A stretch of 64,000 bases of DNA from Polydactylus sextarius (lineage: Eukaryota; Chordata; Actinopteri; Polynemidae): contig CM028907.1 of assembly GCA_016801845.1 (NCBI GenBank), positions 24,735,950 through 24,799,949 of the forward strand, given 5' to 3'. Below are positions 1 to 18,070 of the stretch, piece by piece; the stretch's first letter is position 1, and each line of letters begins with the position of its first letter. The notes beneath the pieces are model-generated. The model made no database searches. It saw only the letters and a list, made by a program, of their open reading frames with translations, and was not told the origin of the DNA. A program made the translations under genes and the position numbers.

Positions 1-839
1 CTAGCAATGTGTGACAACAGGGAATAGCAGCAACAAGGATTTAAGATAGGACCCTTTCAGAGACTCCTCATCCCTCTCATCCTCCATCACATCTTCCATC
101 TCTTTTTCCATCTCCTTCATCAACATGGCTAAAGGTCTTTTTTTCCTTTCTCCCCTTGTATCACTCTATTGTTCCTCTGGGTTGCCATGGAAATACAAGG
201 TAGCTGGACTGAAGCACCAGCAAACCAACATTTCAATGCAAAAGCAGGATAGTTGTCTGTGGTGGATCCTATAATGTAAATAAAATAAATGTAATGGTTT
301 TGGCAGAAATTGAATATAGCATAATATTCATAAGCATGAAAAAAATTTCCTTAAAAAAAATATAAATTATGTGCTGAAAAATAACAGTATACACCTATCC
401 TGTAGATTTAACTAAGTACGTAAATCATGATGAATTTCTTGATTTTTAATATAAATTAGTTTTTTTCTGTGTAGGACAGGTTTTTTTCAACTCTCAAGAA
501 TCACTGATATATTTATGGATATGTGGATTGAATTTAATTAATTGATTGGTAGTTTGAAGTTTATTTATCAACAACACACACAGACCCACATGGTGGCTTA
601 GGCACAACAGCCATGATGCATATGTATCTTCGTCAGCAGTCATCTCATCTGTATTACTTATAGTTCCTGTGCAAGGATCAATGAAACCCGCTATGTCAGA
701 CAGGTCTGCAGTCCTGCATTTGAATTGACACTAGGGGTGTACCAAATCCTGATTTTGGGGATTCTGCCAAATACCAAATCCATTGTTTAAGTTCTGGCTA
801 AATCTGAAGCCAAATACTGAATCCTACTACCATCATCAG

Positions 840-1270
840 TCCATAATACAGTTGTTATAACAGTTGTGTGGCTCTGTTTGTGAAGGAGGCAATGTGTGAT
901 ATGTGTACACTCGTACCTGGCGCTGCTCACTCACTCTCACTTCAGAACACACTCACACTTAGTGAGTGTGTTCTGAAGTGAGAGTGAGTGAGCAGCGCCA
1001 GGTACGAGTGTGTGAGAAAGAGTGGATGATAAGAAGCAGCAGAGCGTCTGGAGGAAAATTAACTAAATTTTGTTAAGTTAAACAGCAAATCTACAATACA
1101 GGTTACAGTGTCAGAGAATAAAGGCTACAACTCTTCAGGACCCAGACAAGTCTCTGTGCTCTGTGTGTGTGTGTGTGTTTCCACCTGCTGTCTACATAAG
1201 TAAGAGGAGGTTAGCGCTGAAGAGAGAACTAGCTCGCTAGAAGTGCTATTTTGGGCTTTGTTAGTGGTTA
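840..1270. repeat. Interspersed repeat (copy A) carrying a long perfect hairpin
   Basis: A second, diverged copy lies at about 40435-40690. Both share blocks such as 'aactcttcaggac', 'cacctgctg', 'acataagtaagagg' and 'gagagaactag' in the same order. Copy A differs in carrying a 49-bp perfect inverted repeat (908-956 and 962-1010, 5-nt loop). The flank at 735-830 looks like the edge of a fish hAT-type repeat. No coding potential was seen. Confidence 0.55.
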
Positions 1271-1739
1271 AAAAATGGCAATTTAGATACTTTTAGCTGT
1301 GAGAATAAAAGACGGTCAAACTCAGTATTACTCTGACTAATGTAAAATATCTCTTGAGAGGGTGTTCAACTTGTATGCATGGTGAAATAGACCTTTGGTT
1401 CATATTACTCTGGACCATCAGTTCAAGGATGGGCAATATGGGATAACATTTTTATCTCAAACATTTTTGGCATTCATGCCAAAAATGTTATAAATAAGAT
1501 ATTGTTATGAATAAGAATAATTGCAATTCAACTTTCTTTTTTTCTACCCTAAATCTAACACTGCTATCTCTTCTGAATTAGTATTCCATGGGTAAGGGGA
1601 TAAATGAATGGAACTGGAGAAAAAACAAACAGAAAAAAAACAACATAAATGCGCTATCAAATGATGTTTATCTCAGTTATTGTGAAACTATAGTCAAAAA
1701 AATACCCACAGTAAGAGTTTGTCATATAAATTCAGAGAG

Positions 1740-2240
1740 TTTTCAAGCGTGAACAGCCTGCCTAAAGTCAAAGCATCTCAATTAAGTCAGGACTTTGACT
1801 AGGTCACTCCAAAACCTTAATTCTTTTTTTAATAGCCATTCAAAGGTCGTATTGCCTGTGCGTTTTGGATTGTTGTCCTGCTGCATAATCCAAGTGCACT
1901 TGAGCTTCAGGGCACAAACTGACATTCTTCCTCAGGATTTTCTAGTAGAGAGCAGTATTCATGGTTCCATCAGTTACAGTCAGGTGTCTAGGTCCTGACC
2001 CAGCAGAGAAGCCCCAGACCATCACGCTACCACCACCACGCTTGACTGTTAGTATGATATTCTTTTTATGAAACATTGTGTTAGTTTTATGCCAGATGTA
2101 ATGGGACACAGACTTTCCAAAAAGTTAATCTTTTGTCTCATCAGTCCATAGAATATTTTCCCAACGGAAAACAGTACAGATGTCACAATACCACAAATGT
2201 TTGTATAAAACAGCTGCAGTGAAAAACTTTTTGTTAACAT
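1740..2240 (-). mobile_element. Tc1/mariner-like transposon fragment
   Basis: Read on the minus strand, this stretch resembles the catalytic middle of fish Tc1-like transposases. The reverse complements of the phrases around the ASGPG-like block (near 1990-2045) and the region next to 'WPSQSPD' (near 1780-1805) are recognisable and are shared with the better copy at 32.0-33.4 kb. No open frame survives and no terminal inverted repeats were found. The fragment lies just past the rexo5 stop codon, so it may form part of that gene's 3' UTR. Confidence 0.7.
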
Positions 2241-2306
2241 TTTGTAGTTCCAGGTTCCTGGTATATCATCCTCCATTTTGTTCTTAAAACAGCATCCATG
2301 TTCTGC

Positions 2307-4559
2307 TCACTTCACCGCCATAAAGCACAAACCAGGAAGGTGGCCATGAGCACTGGCAAAGAGAAGAGATGGTTTAGAAATATTTCACTCGGTAGCAGTT
2401 TTTCCCCCAGACACTGTCAAGAGTCCTCACCTGGTATGCCCAAGTAACAAAACAACAGACAAGGTGCAGTCTGGAAGAGACTTGAAGAGCTTCTGCAGGC
2501 GGTGGTCTAACTTTCTCAACATGAGCTCCATGTCCTGGTCTTGAAGATGAGCATTATGAAGATTCTGAAAAAAACAAATGACAGATATTACAACTCTCTT
2601 ACATGCAAACTCTAACCTCTCTTTGTATCCTCTTGTTTTAAGGAGCAGCAATAATCATGTCAAATACATAAAATTTCATAAGAACAGAAATCTTAGGAAT
2701 TTTCTGCAACAGTAAAAATCACTGAACAAACATCTTCGAACATTTTCAGAACAGCTATTTAATCTCGAATACAAGACTATAATGACATTAGCCACTTAAC
2801 AAAATGTTTGGTTGAATGAAAAGCAGGGACACTGAAATGTATTAAAATATATCATAACAACCAATAGTAGACAAAAATATGAACTACTTTAGCCAGGAGG
2901 TGGCACCAGAGAGCAGGAGAACTGCTCAAATTAAGATTTTTATTTTTATTAATTTTTTGATTAAACAGATAACTTACCCAAGAATTGATGTGCATATGGG
3001 TTCTCTCCTCACTTTCGACCTCAGCATCCACTGTAGTCTCAGATGTTGTCATGGCAACCCATGAACACAAGTGTAGTGGAGTCAGACATGAACATATCAT
3101 GTAGCCCTCCTTCCGCAGATTCACAGAGGCACTAAGTGCTGCATGTTTTCCCTCCGCACCCTCAAACTCTGTCAGTCGGACACAGACAAGGTGGAGAATT
3201 TCACAATCTGTGTGAGTACACCCACAAAAGTTAGTAAGATTTGGTGATTTCTGAAATTTCTTACTTATGTATGCATGTTTTGCTTGTTTTCCAGGTTTGG
3301 TAGGAAGAACGACTCTCTCCACTGTCCCAAAGTGACCAAATGTCTCTCTGACTGATTCCTCTGACAGCTCACACTTTGTGGTGGTGGTGAGCTGTGACCA
3401 TTTACTATTTACTTTAGCATTTGCTGTTTTACCATCCAATGTTTGCCCATTAAAATTTGCAGAACTTTTTATGAGTTCAGCCATATTGGGCTTTAATTTA
3501 ACAGCATAGAGGTCATTGGTGTTCACAGCATCACACATCAAAGCATCAAGAGTCAAATCCAGATCCAGCATTGATTCTGAAACAGGCCTCTGGACCTAGA
3601 GAATGCAAAAACAAACGAAACAAGTTAGAGAAAGAGTAGTATGTAAAAGACTGGGAATAACTTTAACTTAAATCTAGAGGGAATAATTAGCAAAAGTAAC
3701 GAGAAAAATTTTGGGAGTGTTACCTTGATGGGCAGTCCCTGAAAATGAAGTCCATTCAAAATTTTTAAAGCCAACACAGCCCCCTCCAGCAGCTCAAATT
3801 CAACCTCTGCATGGAGCTGGAGACCATACAGTCAGAAAGGACAAGATTAATATAGCACATTCAGAGAAACAAATTAAATAGCACAATGCAGGTGAAACTA
3901 GGGATGCTCAATTTCAATTCAATTTATTTTATTTATATAGCTCATTTATGGAAAAATGATAATGACAGTTATTTCGTTTAAAATTGAAATTGCTATTATT
4001 TCAAATGATTACTCACTGACTTTAATTTAATTGCACAGCCCTAGGTGAAACATACCCTAACCGATGTGTTAAGCATTTTGATTTTCCTCACTGGTCCACA
4101 GCAACGAAACAGCCGCTTTACTTCCCTCTCAGAGAATCCTGCAGGGAATGGCCCAGCAAATACTACACACATATCATGTAGGTTTCTACACAGCTGCAGG
4201 AAAACACGCACACACACACACAGTAAATAGTACATCAGACTGAATCTTCTGCTATTTTTAAATGCAATACCTCACCATGCGGTACTGCAACTCCTGATCA
4301 GGCACTGACTTCTTAATGCGGTCTGAAAAAGACGAGAGCTGGAGCACTGAGAGGAAAGGACACTTTGTCTGTCTCTTGAAAGAAGCCAATACCTGAGGGA
4401 GGGAGCACGCATTAGAAGAAGAAGAGATAGAATGAGGAATTTACCTGGATTAATTTCAGGTTCTAGCAGTAGTGTTTGATTAGTTGAAGATCAAGAGTGT
4501 CTTCTTGGTGCCTTGGTGATGTATGTATGTATGTATGTATGTATGTGTGTGTGTGTGTG

Positions 4560-4614
<55 letters not shown>

Positions 4615-7600
4615 ATAAATGTGTGTGTATGTATTTGTGTATATGCATATATATTTAGAATTACTTTATACTGTCATTAACAGTAACATAACACCCTTAC
4701 CAGCTGTATTACTACCATCATCTGCCGTTGCACTTTACCAAGCATACACATTACCTGCATTTTTTATTCCTATTTTATAGTATGCTATTCTTATTTTTAT
4801 TGTATTTGAATATACCGGACTGCTATGACAACCTAATTTCCCTTTGGGGATGAATAAAGTCATCTATCTATCTATCTATCTATCTATAGATCTATCTTCA
4901 AACCTCTTTGTCAGAGGTGTGCCAATGCTGGTTGGACAGATCCAGGGCTACATCAGAACGCTTCCCCATAAAGGTCACTGTCCGGCCAAGTGTCTGCAAT
5001 ATGTCAGCAAACCTGGGCAGGAAAGAAAAATGGAGAATTTTGTCAAACTTAACTGCACAAGAATGAAACCAAAATACTACTATTACTGCTAAAATCATTT
5101 GGATTTCTGGGGTGGGGTTAAACCTCAAAAACCACTTAGGTAAAGCTGAAATTAATCCGTAGCAAAATTACAAATGTGCAACACAAAATGTGCTCCTCAG
5201 TATATAGAGCTTTGAACAAGCCAAGATGCTCCTGTGTTGGTGCAATGAGGGTGTAGATGCTGGACAGCTGTAGCGATGCTTAACCTCTATTTGCACCTTC
5301 TAGGTGCAATCACTTACAGATACCTCAAGGTATGTAGCATATTTTTTTGGTTTATATTGCTTCATTGTAATGGGAGTTACGACAGAATATCCAGAGCCTC
5401 CTTAAAGTAGATCACCCCGTATAAGGTACCTGTGATTTGGTTTGGGTGCAGATCCACAGTTGGTGAACTCCCCTATGGTGTATCCCCACAGTTCCTCCAG
5501 ATGACGCAGTACAACCTGATGGTGAGCATACACAGAAAATACTGTGTGTGTGTGCATGAGATAGGGAGTGAGAAAGCATTGAGCGATGGGTTACCTGAAG
5601 AGGTCCTGTTTTAACAAAGTAATGGGCTAGCTCCAGGGCTGCCACAGCATCCTCAGTGGAATTATGACCCATCGTCTCTTCACTTTGTATTTCCCTTCTG
5701 GGACAAAAGTGGAAAATTGAGTCATGACGATGTGGTGGTGGTAAGTCAGAAATACACACAGGCAGGGACAGGCAGAGGGAGAGGGAGAGAGAGCTCACTT
5801 CAACACATTCTTTGCCAAGACCTTGAGTTTAAATCTCCTTCCAAACTCTCCAATGTACAGCAGTGAGGTGTCGATCACATGTTGGTGGACTAGCTGCAGG
5901 GAGGAAATTGACACAATGCACAATTTTTCATGTCTGGGCAGAATGAAATGGAATGAAATTTTGAATGTTTGCATTTTCCGTAGGCAGCTGGGATAGGCTC
6001 CAAACCTCCAACCCCTCTGACCTTGAGTGCAGGATAAAAGATGGATGTATAGAAATCTAAAACGCTAGTTGTCACTCACTTTTAGAGCTGTAAGATCACT
6101 GTTAAGTGAATGGCCAACCAGAATGGCGTCCTGTGGCAGCACTGCCATGAGCTTTGCCTGAACATCTCGCAGGGTGGTGGTAACTGGTTGCAACATTGCT
6201 GCAGTGATACCGGAGAACCTTTCAGAAGATGCAGCAATGAAGGCAAAGGAAATGACAGTTACAGTTTTCCACAATCACTAACAAGCGCTTACCTATACTC
6301 AAGATACTTTTTCTAAACTCTTAACAGAGCAATACACCTATATCACGCATTTGGCCAAGTTGTTAATTTCCTTATTGAAAACACATTTTGTTTATTAAAT
6401 ACTAATTCTTTATTTCCAAATACAATACATATTTTTCTACATACACTAACTAATTTTATCAAAACACAGAACTGAACTGAATACTGAACACAGGACATCT
6501 GACTCAAACTGAAATAATTCTGTCAAAGAATACCACATGATTTCAGTTCACTAATCTAATAATCGAATCAGTTTATTCCTTTACCGTATAGAGTGTGAGG
6601 TACCGTAAAAAAAAAAAAACAGTGAATGTTTTTTTTTGTAACAGTAAATGTGACTGATGCAGAGAAAGCTGACAGTGAACACTAATAGTAACACAGTGAG
6701 CAAAATATCCATGATATGTACAAAACTTCTCTAAATGTATACACAAAGAGCAGTGACAAAAAAGAAGCCAAAAAGGCTCAGATGAAAGGAAAACAAACAA
6801 ACAAAAAATGCAGTTTTCTAATCTCTGCGATCTTCAGGGTTAAGCTACATGTTTTCTTTCTCATGTTTCTTTCTTCATGTTTTCAACATGAAATGTGTTG
6901 ATGATATGGCCACAACAGTCCAATGTTGTGCTAACTGTATTTAGAATTTGAAAATGTGACTACAGATTAGGCAAATGCATCTTAGTGATTGAAAAAACTG
7001 TAAACTTTAAATATTACAGTATGTGATATAGCAGTATGCTTGTTTGGGCATACTTGGTGAGGTAGTCCAGGATATGGTTCTGAGGTTTCACCAGCTCGTC
7101 CATCACACAATTCCCATCACTATCCACCAGAGAAACACGAGCCAGCTCATTTCCCTTTTCTGTCAGACACTGACACACAACATTGAAATGATAAACAACA
7201 GTGTGGAACTGTATATTTCAAAATAAGAGGAAATATTTCAGAATCTTGTCAATAGAAATGATCACTGTGCTGTGACAGCTAAAGAAATTAAAATATTATA
7301 ACCAGAGAGCATGGTCTGCAGTTCAAACATGGTTAGGTTTTTAAAATGTAGAAGTGAAACTGAGTACTCTTATTTCCAGACTCTGCTGGGAGACAGTTGT
7401 AGCCAGATGTGGGTCTGGCAGGCCTCTGGTGTAATAAAAGTACTTTAAAGCCTTATAAACAACAAAATTAAAACAGACTGCTAACAACATAAATCAGCTT
7501 ATGTCTAATATAACATTATGTTAAATTGTAAAAAGTTGATGTTTTTTGCAGTTAGACCTGGCTATGTTGTTTTATATAGAGAATTTCTCCTTGACAGAAC

Positions 7601-10131
7601 TCACCATTTCACAGTCCAGTCCAAACAGAGGGCTGCTGTCAGTCACACAGTCAACACTGTCTGTGCACACAAAGTCTTCAAACCCTAGCATTCCTGTGCC
7701 ACAAGATATACAAGAGACACAAGATGAGAGAAGTTGGAGTGCTAAACTAATGTGGTAAATCTAAAAATGCATCTCTTTTTCTGTGCTGAAGTCCTCCCTA
7801 TGCACCTTCTCACACAAGCATTTTTAATCATAACATTTAGTCATGTAACTGTGAAGCTAGTGAGAAAGAGATTCACCTTTGACAGGGTAGTGTCTCCTGA
7901 TCATCTCATCATGGGGGAGCAGGTATGCTGTCTGCCCTCTTCTGCAAGTCCCAAACTTCAAGATTACCGGGTGGTGCTTCAGTGCTGCAACAATTGAGAA
8001 AAAAACACAAACAACTAAAGCTGGGAGACATTTTTAATGTTTCTGACATGATCTTAATACTGATAATAATCAATAATCTAACGCTGCTCTATGCTCAATG
8101 CTGATTTCTATATGGTTCAATTGAATTATGTTTGTATAGTACTAAATCATAAAAGACAATGTATATCTACATGACTTGAAATAAAAAGTTATCTCAGTTC
8201 ACTTTACAATATTACAGAATAGAAAAAGTCAACAGAGCAGATTAGTGATATATAACAATATAGCTAGAAAGGCATGGAGGGTGAGAGAAGAGTGTGACAG
8301 AACGCCCGGCGTTCGCCACATGTCCAGCGGGTTTCCCACTAATAGAGAGCAATGGGGGGTCTAATGTGCTCAGTCAAAAGAAAGGACTCTTTTTCAGTAA
8401 TTATGGACAATCAGAATGATACTTTTCTGTTGTATGTGGTTATGGTATTCATTACAAATAAAATATTTGAGTTGATATCTAATATTTGACATCTAAAAAT
8501 AATGAGTGTATTTTAATTATTGTACTGAATCGCATAAAATTATTGATATGCACAAAAATATCAGTAAAGCGGATTCAGAGTAAGGAGGTAAAGGAGGAGG
8601 GACCTTTTTCTGGGCTCAGATCACGCCTTAGTTTGGAAGCACTTATTGTCACAGGGGGATTGATGAACTTATTTTTATTTGTTATTTCTGTTGTTTAATG
8701 CTGCCCTGTGGAATCTATATGAATGTATGTGCGTGATGTGTTGCATATATAGGGTAGACAGGTTGAAATATATTGTTTAAAAATTTAATTGATTTGTACT
8801 GTGAAAATGATGTAGGTCGTAGTACTTAAACTGGGCAAGCACCTCAGTCAGGTTTCTCCTCTGCCGTGAGAGGTTGGCATCCTGCTGTACAGGCAGCCTG
8901 GCCTAGTAGTTTTGGGTATTGTCCCATATTTCATTTGTTTAGTCAGTGTTTTGTTTGCTATAGGTTATGTTTGTACCCTGTCAGCAGCCTAAAAATAAAG
9001 ACCGAAATATACTCTTGGTGCAACACGTGTCTTCTCTCCATCCGCTCAACACACATTCTTCTACAGGAGCTTAACTGAAGGTTCTTCTTCCTATTCTGCT
9101 GTCAGAGACTCTAGCAACCACAAGTAAACCTGCAGTCATTAGAATTGTGATTGAAGTGATCCATTAGGATAATAATGATCATTATATGACCAGGCTCTAT
9201 CATATTTTAAAGAGCTATGAGCGCTTTAAAATATGATGGAGCCTGGTCATTAAGGGCTTTATATGCAAGCAGGAGGATTTTGAATTCTACTCCAGGTTAT
9301 ACAGGAAGCCAATGAAAAGAAGCCAAATGCAGCATTCTGGACTAACTAGAGTTTTTTGATACTGATAATCTGATAATAAATAATTACTGTTGACCAGTCT
9401 TGAGGTGACAAACGTAAGAATTAACTTTTTTTTGTAATGTTGCCTAGGCACAGTAGGAGTGGAGGACAAGATAATCATCCATCCAGATTAGCTATGTGAT
9501 CTGAAAACGACGTCCTGCAATGTTTAGAGCCAAGTATGATAACTTCAGTTTTGTATTTCAGGTAATAATCTTTACTTAAAAATTATAAAAATGTTCTTAG
9601 TTGTAAAAGTAACAGTGTGCACAGTGCAGACTAACTATCCCCAGTAATTATAATATTGCTATATATCATTATTTTGTCCTTTATTACTGACTTTATTATA
9701 TATATTATTACCAAAACATATATTTATATATTTCTACTGCATTTCATTAACTGCTCATTCTGGGGATGATTAAGTCTGTATTATTATTAGGAGTATTATA
9801 ACTACCTCTTGTTCATTTCTGTGACATGACTGATAACACCATTGGTGAATTTAACTGAATTAAATTAACATGTAATCGACCTTTGTACCACATCTACTGT
9901 AGTTGTTGTGGGGTTAAGAGGCAAAGTCATGCAGTCAAGCATTTTTATGTGATACTATGCATATGGAACTCTCACCTTTGTGTAATCCAGTGGTTTCCTT
10001 GTTTACTTTGGAAAGTGAACTGCTGAATTCAGGAACTTCACTGCTGAAGATTTTAGATGCTACCTTGTGTGATGAGGGAATGAAGGTGACTCTCTGTAAC
10101 AGTCCAACACAGGCAGACATAAAAATAGTGA

Positions 10132-10185
<54 letters not shown>

Positions 10186-10921
10186 ACTTTTTTGTTACAT
10201 GTATCTGTGTCACTACATTTACATCCTATCTAGGGGCTTACAGAGGTGTAGTTGGTCCTGAGGTGTCGCAGTGTGAGGTAGTGTTTGTAAAAGTGACTCT
10301 GGGTAAGACTTTCCACGATGACAACATTCACACCTTTTATCTTCCTCTGGTGGTGGAGACGACACCAACTAGCAGAGACCGGGGAGAGGGGGTTGTGAAA
10401 GAAAAACAAGATTGGGCCTGTCCTTCATCCATTATAAAGATGTCTTTGTAATGGATGAAGGCCAGGCTGAAGAAACCAGAATCAGATTTTATTGTACAGT
10501 TATTCATTGTACAATGAGAGTGTGCAATGAGATTAAAAGCTTGGCCTTGAAGTGCAAAGATAACATAAAATCATAAAGACATTCACCAGGACAACATTTG
10601 GCACACACCCACGATGATATAAAAGTCATTAAAAGCACCTATTACAGATTGTATATTGATAAATACATCACATCTTTTTGAAAAAAAAAATTACCTGGGC
10701 TGTTTGATGCCACTTGTTTTCCCCAGAGCAGCAAAGTGTAGCAGCTCCATCAGCTTGTTCATTGTAATTGGTTGTTGGAGGCAGTCGGGAAGCAAAGAAA
10801 TTCTGGGCACCCTCTTATCTTCATGCTCAGTTTTTAATCTCTTGGCCTCCTCATGTGCCACAGGTACAACATTCTTTCTTTTCTCTCTGTTGCTTGTTGC
10901 TGCCTGTGATGAAGGATCCAT
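2307..10921 (-). CDS. rexo5: RNA exonuclease 5 (REXO5/NEF-sp-like), 18 coding exons
   Basis: A predicted 785-aa DEDDh 3'-5' RNA exonuclease followed by two RRM-like domains; the human protein is about the same length (774 aa). Coding exons, 5' to 3' on the complement: 10695-10921, 10242-10368, 9976-10093, 7877-7984, 7605-7684, 7054-7169, 6080-6218, 5799-5893, 5595-5697, 5430-5515, 4904-5012, 4276-4392, 4056-4193, 3724-3816, 3265-3595, 2978-3168, 2431-2564, 2307-2352. All junctions have AG/GT and matching phases, and the sum is 2358 nt including the stop. Catalytic motifs are FGLDCEM (D217, E219), VGHSLNSDL (D300) and GHNSTED (H348, D353). RRM1 lies near residues 483-550 and RRM2 near 595-680. 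In mammals REXO5 is germline-enriched; in flies the homologue trims snoRNA and 28S rRNA ends. The start is the only Met before the first conserved block; an acceptor-like site just upstream (near 10935) suggests a non-coding first exon. Head to head with eri2. Confidence 0.95.
4512..4650. repeat. Microsatellite (GTAT)n/(GT)n
   Basis: Compound GTAT and GT tandem repeats in a rexo5 intron. A short (ATCT)n tract follows at about 4862-4890, next to a LINE-tail-like phrase ending in 'gatgaataaagt'. Confidence 0.95.
5935..6062. repeat. Short SINE-like repeat end
   Basis: The phrase 'gcagctgggataggctcc' followed by 'gataaaagatggatg' matches the 3' part of the longer SINE-like copy at 49.6 kb. It lies in a rexo5 intron. 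Confidence 0.45.
9186..9250. repeat. Inverted repeat (27-bp arms, 11-nt loop)
   Basis: Left arm 9186-9212 and right arm 9224-9250 are reverse complements with a single mismatch. It sits in rexo5 intron 3, next to an interspersed-repeat-like stretch (9255-9500) whose wording, including 'ggaagccaatgaaaagaagcc', is common in fish repeats. It could be a transposon terminus or a folded intronic RNA. Confidence 0.8.
10135..10181. repeat. (TA)n microsatellite
   Basis: An uninterrupted TA dinucleotide run lying between two rexo5 coding exons. Confidence 0.97.
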
Positions 10922-11059
10922 GTTGGTGCGTCTAGTGGGGAATATATGTATTTGGAGTGACATCCGACTAGATAATTTAAACACATGTTTATGCATATCT
11001 CGTTATAACACATGTGTAAGGGAAAAAGATGGCAGAACATTAGATGCCTGAGTTCAGGT

Positions 11060-11856
11060 TAGACCTGAAACAATTAATCGATTAACTCGAGTAATTCGAT
11101 TTGAAAAAAAATGATCGAGGCCATTTTCCCTAATCGATGCGTTGTAATTCGTTCTGTCTATTTTTTGGTCCAATTCCCTTGTGTTTCACCTGGACCATTG
11201 GTGACGCACCGCTTGTGTTAAACGGAGTTATACCACAGAAAATCACCGGGGCAGTGTTGCAGAGTACAGTTCAAATACGACCAGCGAGAGGAACAAAGAA
11301 GAAGACAACAGAAATCTTTGACCACATGCCACGATGTATTTAACGGCTCAAACCCCCGTGCTACTGTGCTACTTTCGTTTTATCTCTTTCTTGGAATGTG
11401 CGCTGTGATCTCCTTAACCGTCGCCATGTTCGATAGTATTTGAAATTTACGTAGGAGCTCGGAACTCCGCACTCGGCTCTGTCCTCTAGTGGATGTGTTG
11501 TTAACAACCATGCCAACATGACAGCAACATGCCAAGATTAAAAAAAAAAAAAAAAAACTACAATAGTTGAGTTTATTTTCATTTGTCTAAGGACTAATTT
11601 TTTATTCATTTGTTTGAGAAGTCAGAAATACGTTTTTTTTTACATTTGGATTGTTTTTGGTAAGAAGCATTCAGGAATAAATAAAAGCTAAAATAGAATA
11701 GAATAAAACAAGCAAAAATAGTTGTTTACTTTCAGACTTGTCTTTTTAAAAAAAATCATTTTCTCAAAGAGAGTTTTTTATTAGATTACTCAATTAATCA
11801 ATGAAATAATTGATAGAATACTCAATTACAAAACTAACTGATAGCTGCAGCCCTAG
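11060..11856. mobile_element. hAT-like non-autonomous element
   Basis: The ends are degenerate inverted repeats: 'tagacctgaaacaattaatcg' at the left resembles the reverse complement of 'attgatag...agctgcagccctag' at the right, the 'agggctgcaactaa' type of end common in fish hAT-like repeats. The interior has A/T runs and no transposase. It is inserted between the rexo5 start and the eri2 start. Confidence 0.55.
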
Positions 11857-12639
11857 TTCAGGTGTTTCTAAACTCAATCCTTTTTGGTACCCAACAAGTA
11901 TCAATGGGTGACAATTAATTTGAATCTAATTTGTATTGTCATTAGCAATTAATATTCATGTTGTGTTTTATTGTAATTTCATGTGTAAAATATCAAAGCA
12001 TAGTTAAGAAACAGTTGGAATTTCCAATGTACAATAAACAGTACAAACTCTGGTCCTGTCCAATCTACAATCACCAGCTAATCTATGCAACTCTGCATTG
12101 ATAATTTGCAGTTGTAACTATTATGTAAATATGTAAATATTAGTTGTATTTTTTATTATTTTATAATACCAGTTTTACTTATGTATATTGTGTTTTGTTT
12201 ATACTGATTATGGGAAGTTATGTGCATTAGAAATGTTTCCAGTGACGGTTTAATAATGTCCTATTACAGCGCTCGGGTAAATTCAGTTCAAATTTGAGAT
12301 TAATCTGTAGTTGCAGGTGATTTGTAATTCACATAAGATTTTCTATTTTCTGTTTCTTCCACCTCGTGCCAATATGCCGTTTATGGTTCTCTCCACATTA
12401 ATGTTGGTAATTAACATTGGTGTCTGTCAACAGTGGGAATAGGGAGAATTAAAAGATCTCCACGATTCGCTGATTGAGTGGATTATCTTCTTGTCTGAAG
12501 TCACATGCCACCCTAGTCAATGGTAAAAAATCTTTACATAAAATATTTATACCTAGAATTCCAATGTATTTTTCTGAGGTAAGTCCTTTACACATATGAC
12601 AATGAAAATAAAAGAGTAAATACCAGATGTCAGTGGCCC

Positions 12640-13101
12640 AGCGGATTATAAATCAGCACTTCTCCTCCATTTCTAAGTTAAAGACACATGACTGCGGCAT
12701 AGCACTATGCTACACCAAACTATATTAGCGCCACTTCCGGTTTCAAACGGAAAAAAACGAAGTACGTACTGCGCTGCAGGACTCCAGGAAGTCTTTCATG
12801 GAGTGCGTATCGAGTACTGCTTCTTTAAGGGTGAGTGACGTCATGGAATGACGTAGCGGTCCAGAAGGCGGTTCGAGTGTTGCCGTGCACCCACAACCGC
12901 CCTGCCCCTGCCTCTTCTGTCCATTGTCAAAGGTTTTTTTTTTTTTTTTTTTTCCAAAGCCGAAGTTATTTGTAAAACGGAAAACTGAAGGCTGAGACCC
13001 AGTACAGTGAAAAAAAAATATTGAATTAAAAAAAAAAAAAACCGCAGTATGCACAAACACTGTCCCCTTTTCACTCCGGTATATAGGTATATACATACAC
13101 A

Positions 13102-13183
<82 letters not shown>

Positions 13184-13392
13184 GACGTAGTAAGACCCAG
13201 AAAACAGTCCATCCGTTTTTCTGTGATCGACCGCCTGCTCTCTTGCCTTGCAGGCGCAACTAATTGAACTAAGAATCGTTCGCGTGTGTTTAAAAAACAG
13301 CGCGATTTTGCTGCGTTTCCTAAAGTTGCTGCTGCCAAGACTCTTGCACGGAGTTAGTGACAAAATCCGCGTGCGATACAGTTATTACAGTT
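12640..13392. promoter_or_regulatory. Probable bidirectional promoter and 5' UTR region of rexo5/eri2
   Basis: rexo5 (minus) and eri2 (plus) start codons face apart across 2.5 kb. This subregion is richer in CpG than its surroundings and contains CACTTCCGG at 12732-12740, an ETS-family consensus on the minus strand that is typical of housekeeping bidirectional promoters. A TA/TG microsatellite (13103-13181) interrupts it. Exact transcription starts cannot be read from the sequence. Confidence 0.5.
13103..13181. repeat. (TA)n(TG)n compound microsatellite
   Basis: About 35 nt of TA repeats run directly into about 43 nt of TG repeats, roughly 210 bp upstream of the eri2 start codon. Alternating purine-pyrimidine DNA of this kind can adopt Z-DNA or cruciform structure. 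Confidence 0.97.

Positions 13393-18070
<4,678 letters not shown>

Noticed and set aside
908..1010. CRISPR-like or attachment-site reading of the long palindrome
   Set aside because: There is a single inverted repeat without spacer array in a vertebrate genome; no cas or integrase context.
4041..4235. Alternative reading of the RRM exon as a separate small protein
   Set aside because: The frame is explained by rexo5 coding exon 13 with read-through into the flanking introns.
4463..4648. Open frame rich in His-Thr-Tyr
   Set aside because: Simple-repeat translation within a rexo5 intron.
12743..13363. Minus-strand open frame of about 200 codons upstream of eri2
   Set aside because: Its middle is TG/TA microsatellite translation and the rest has no family resemblance; it overlaps a promoter-like region.
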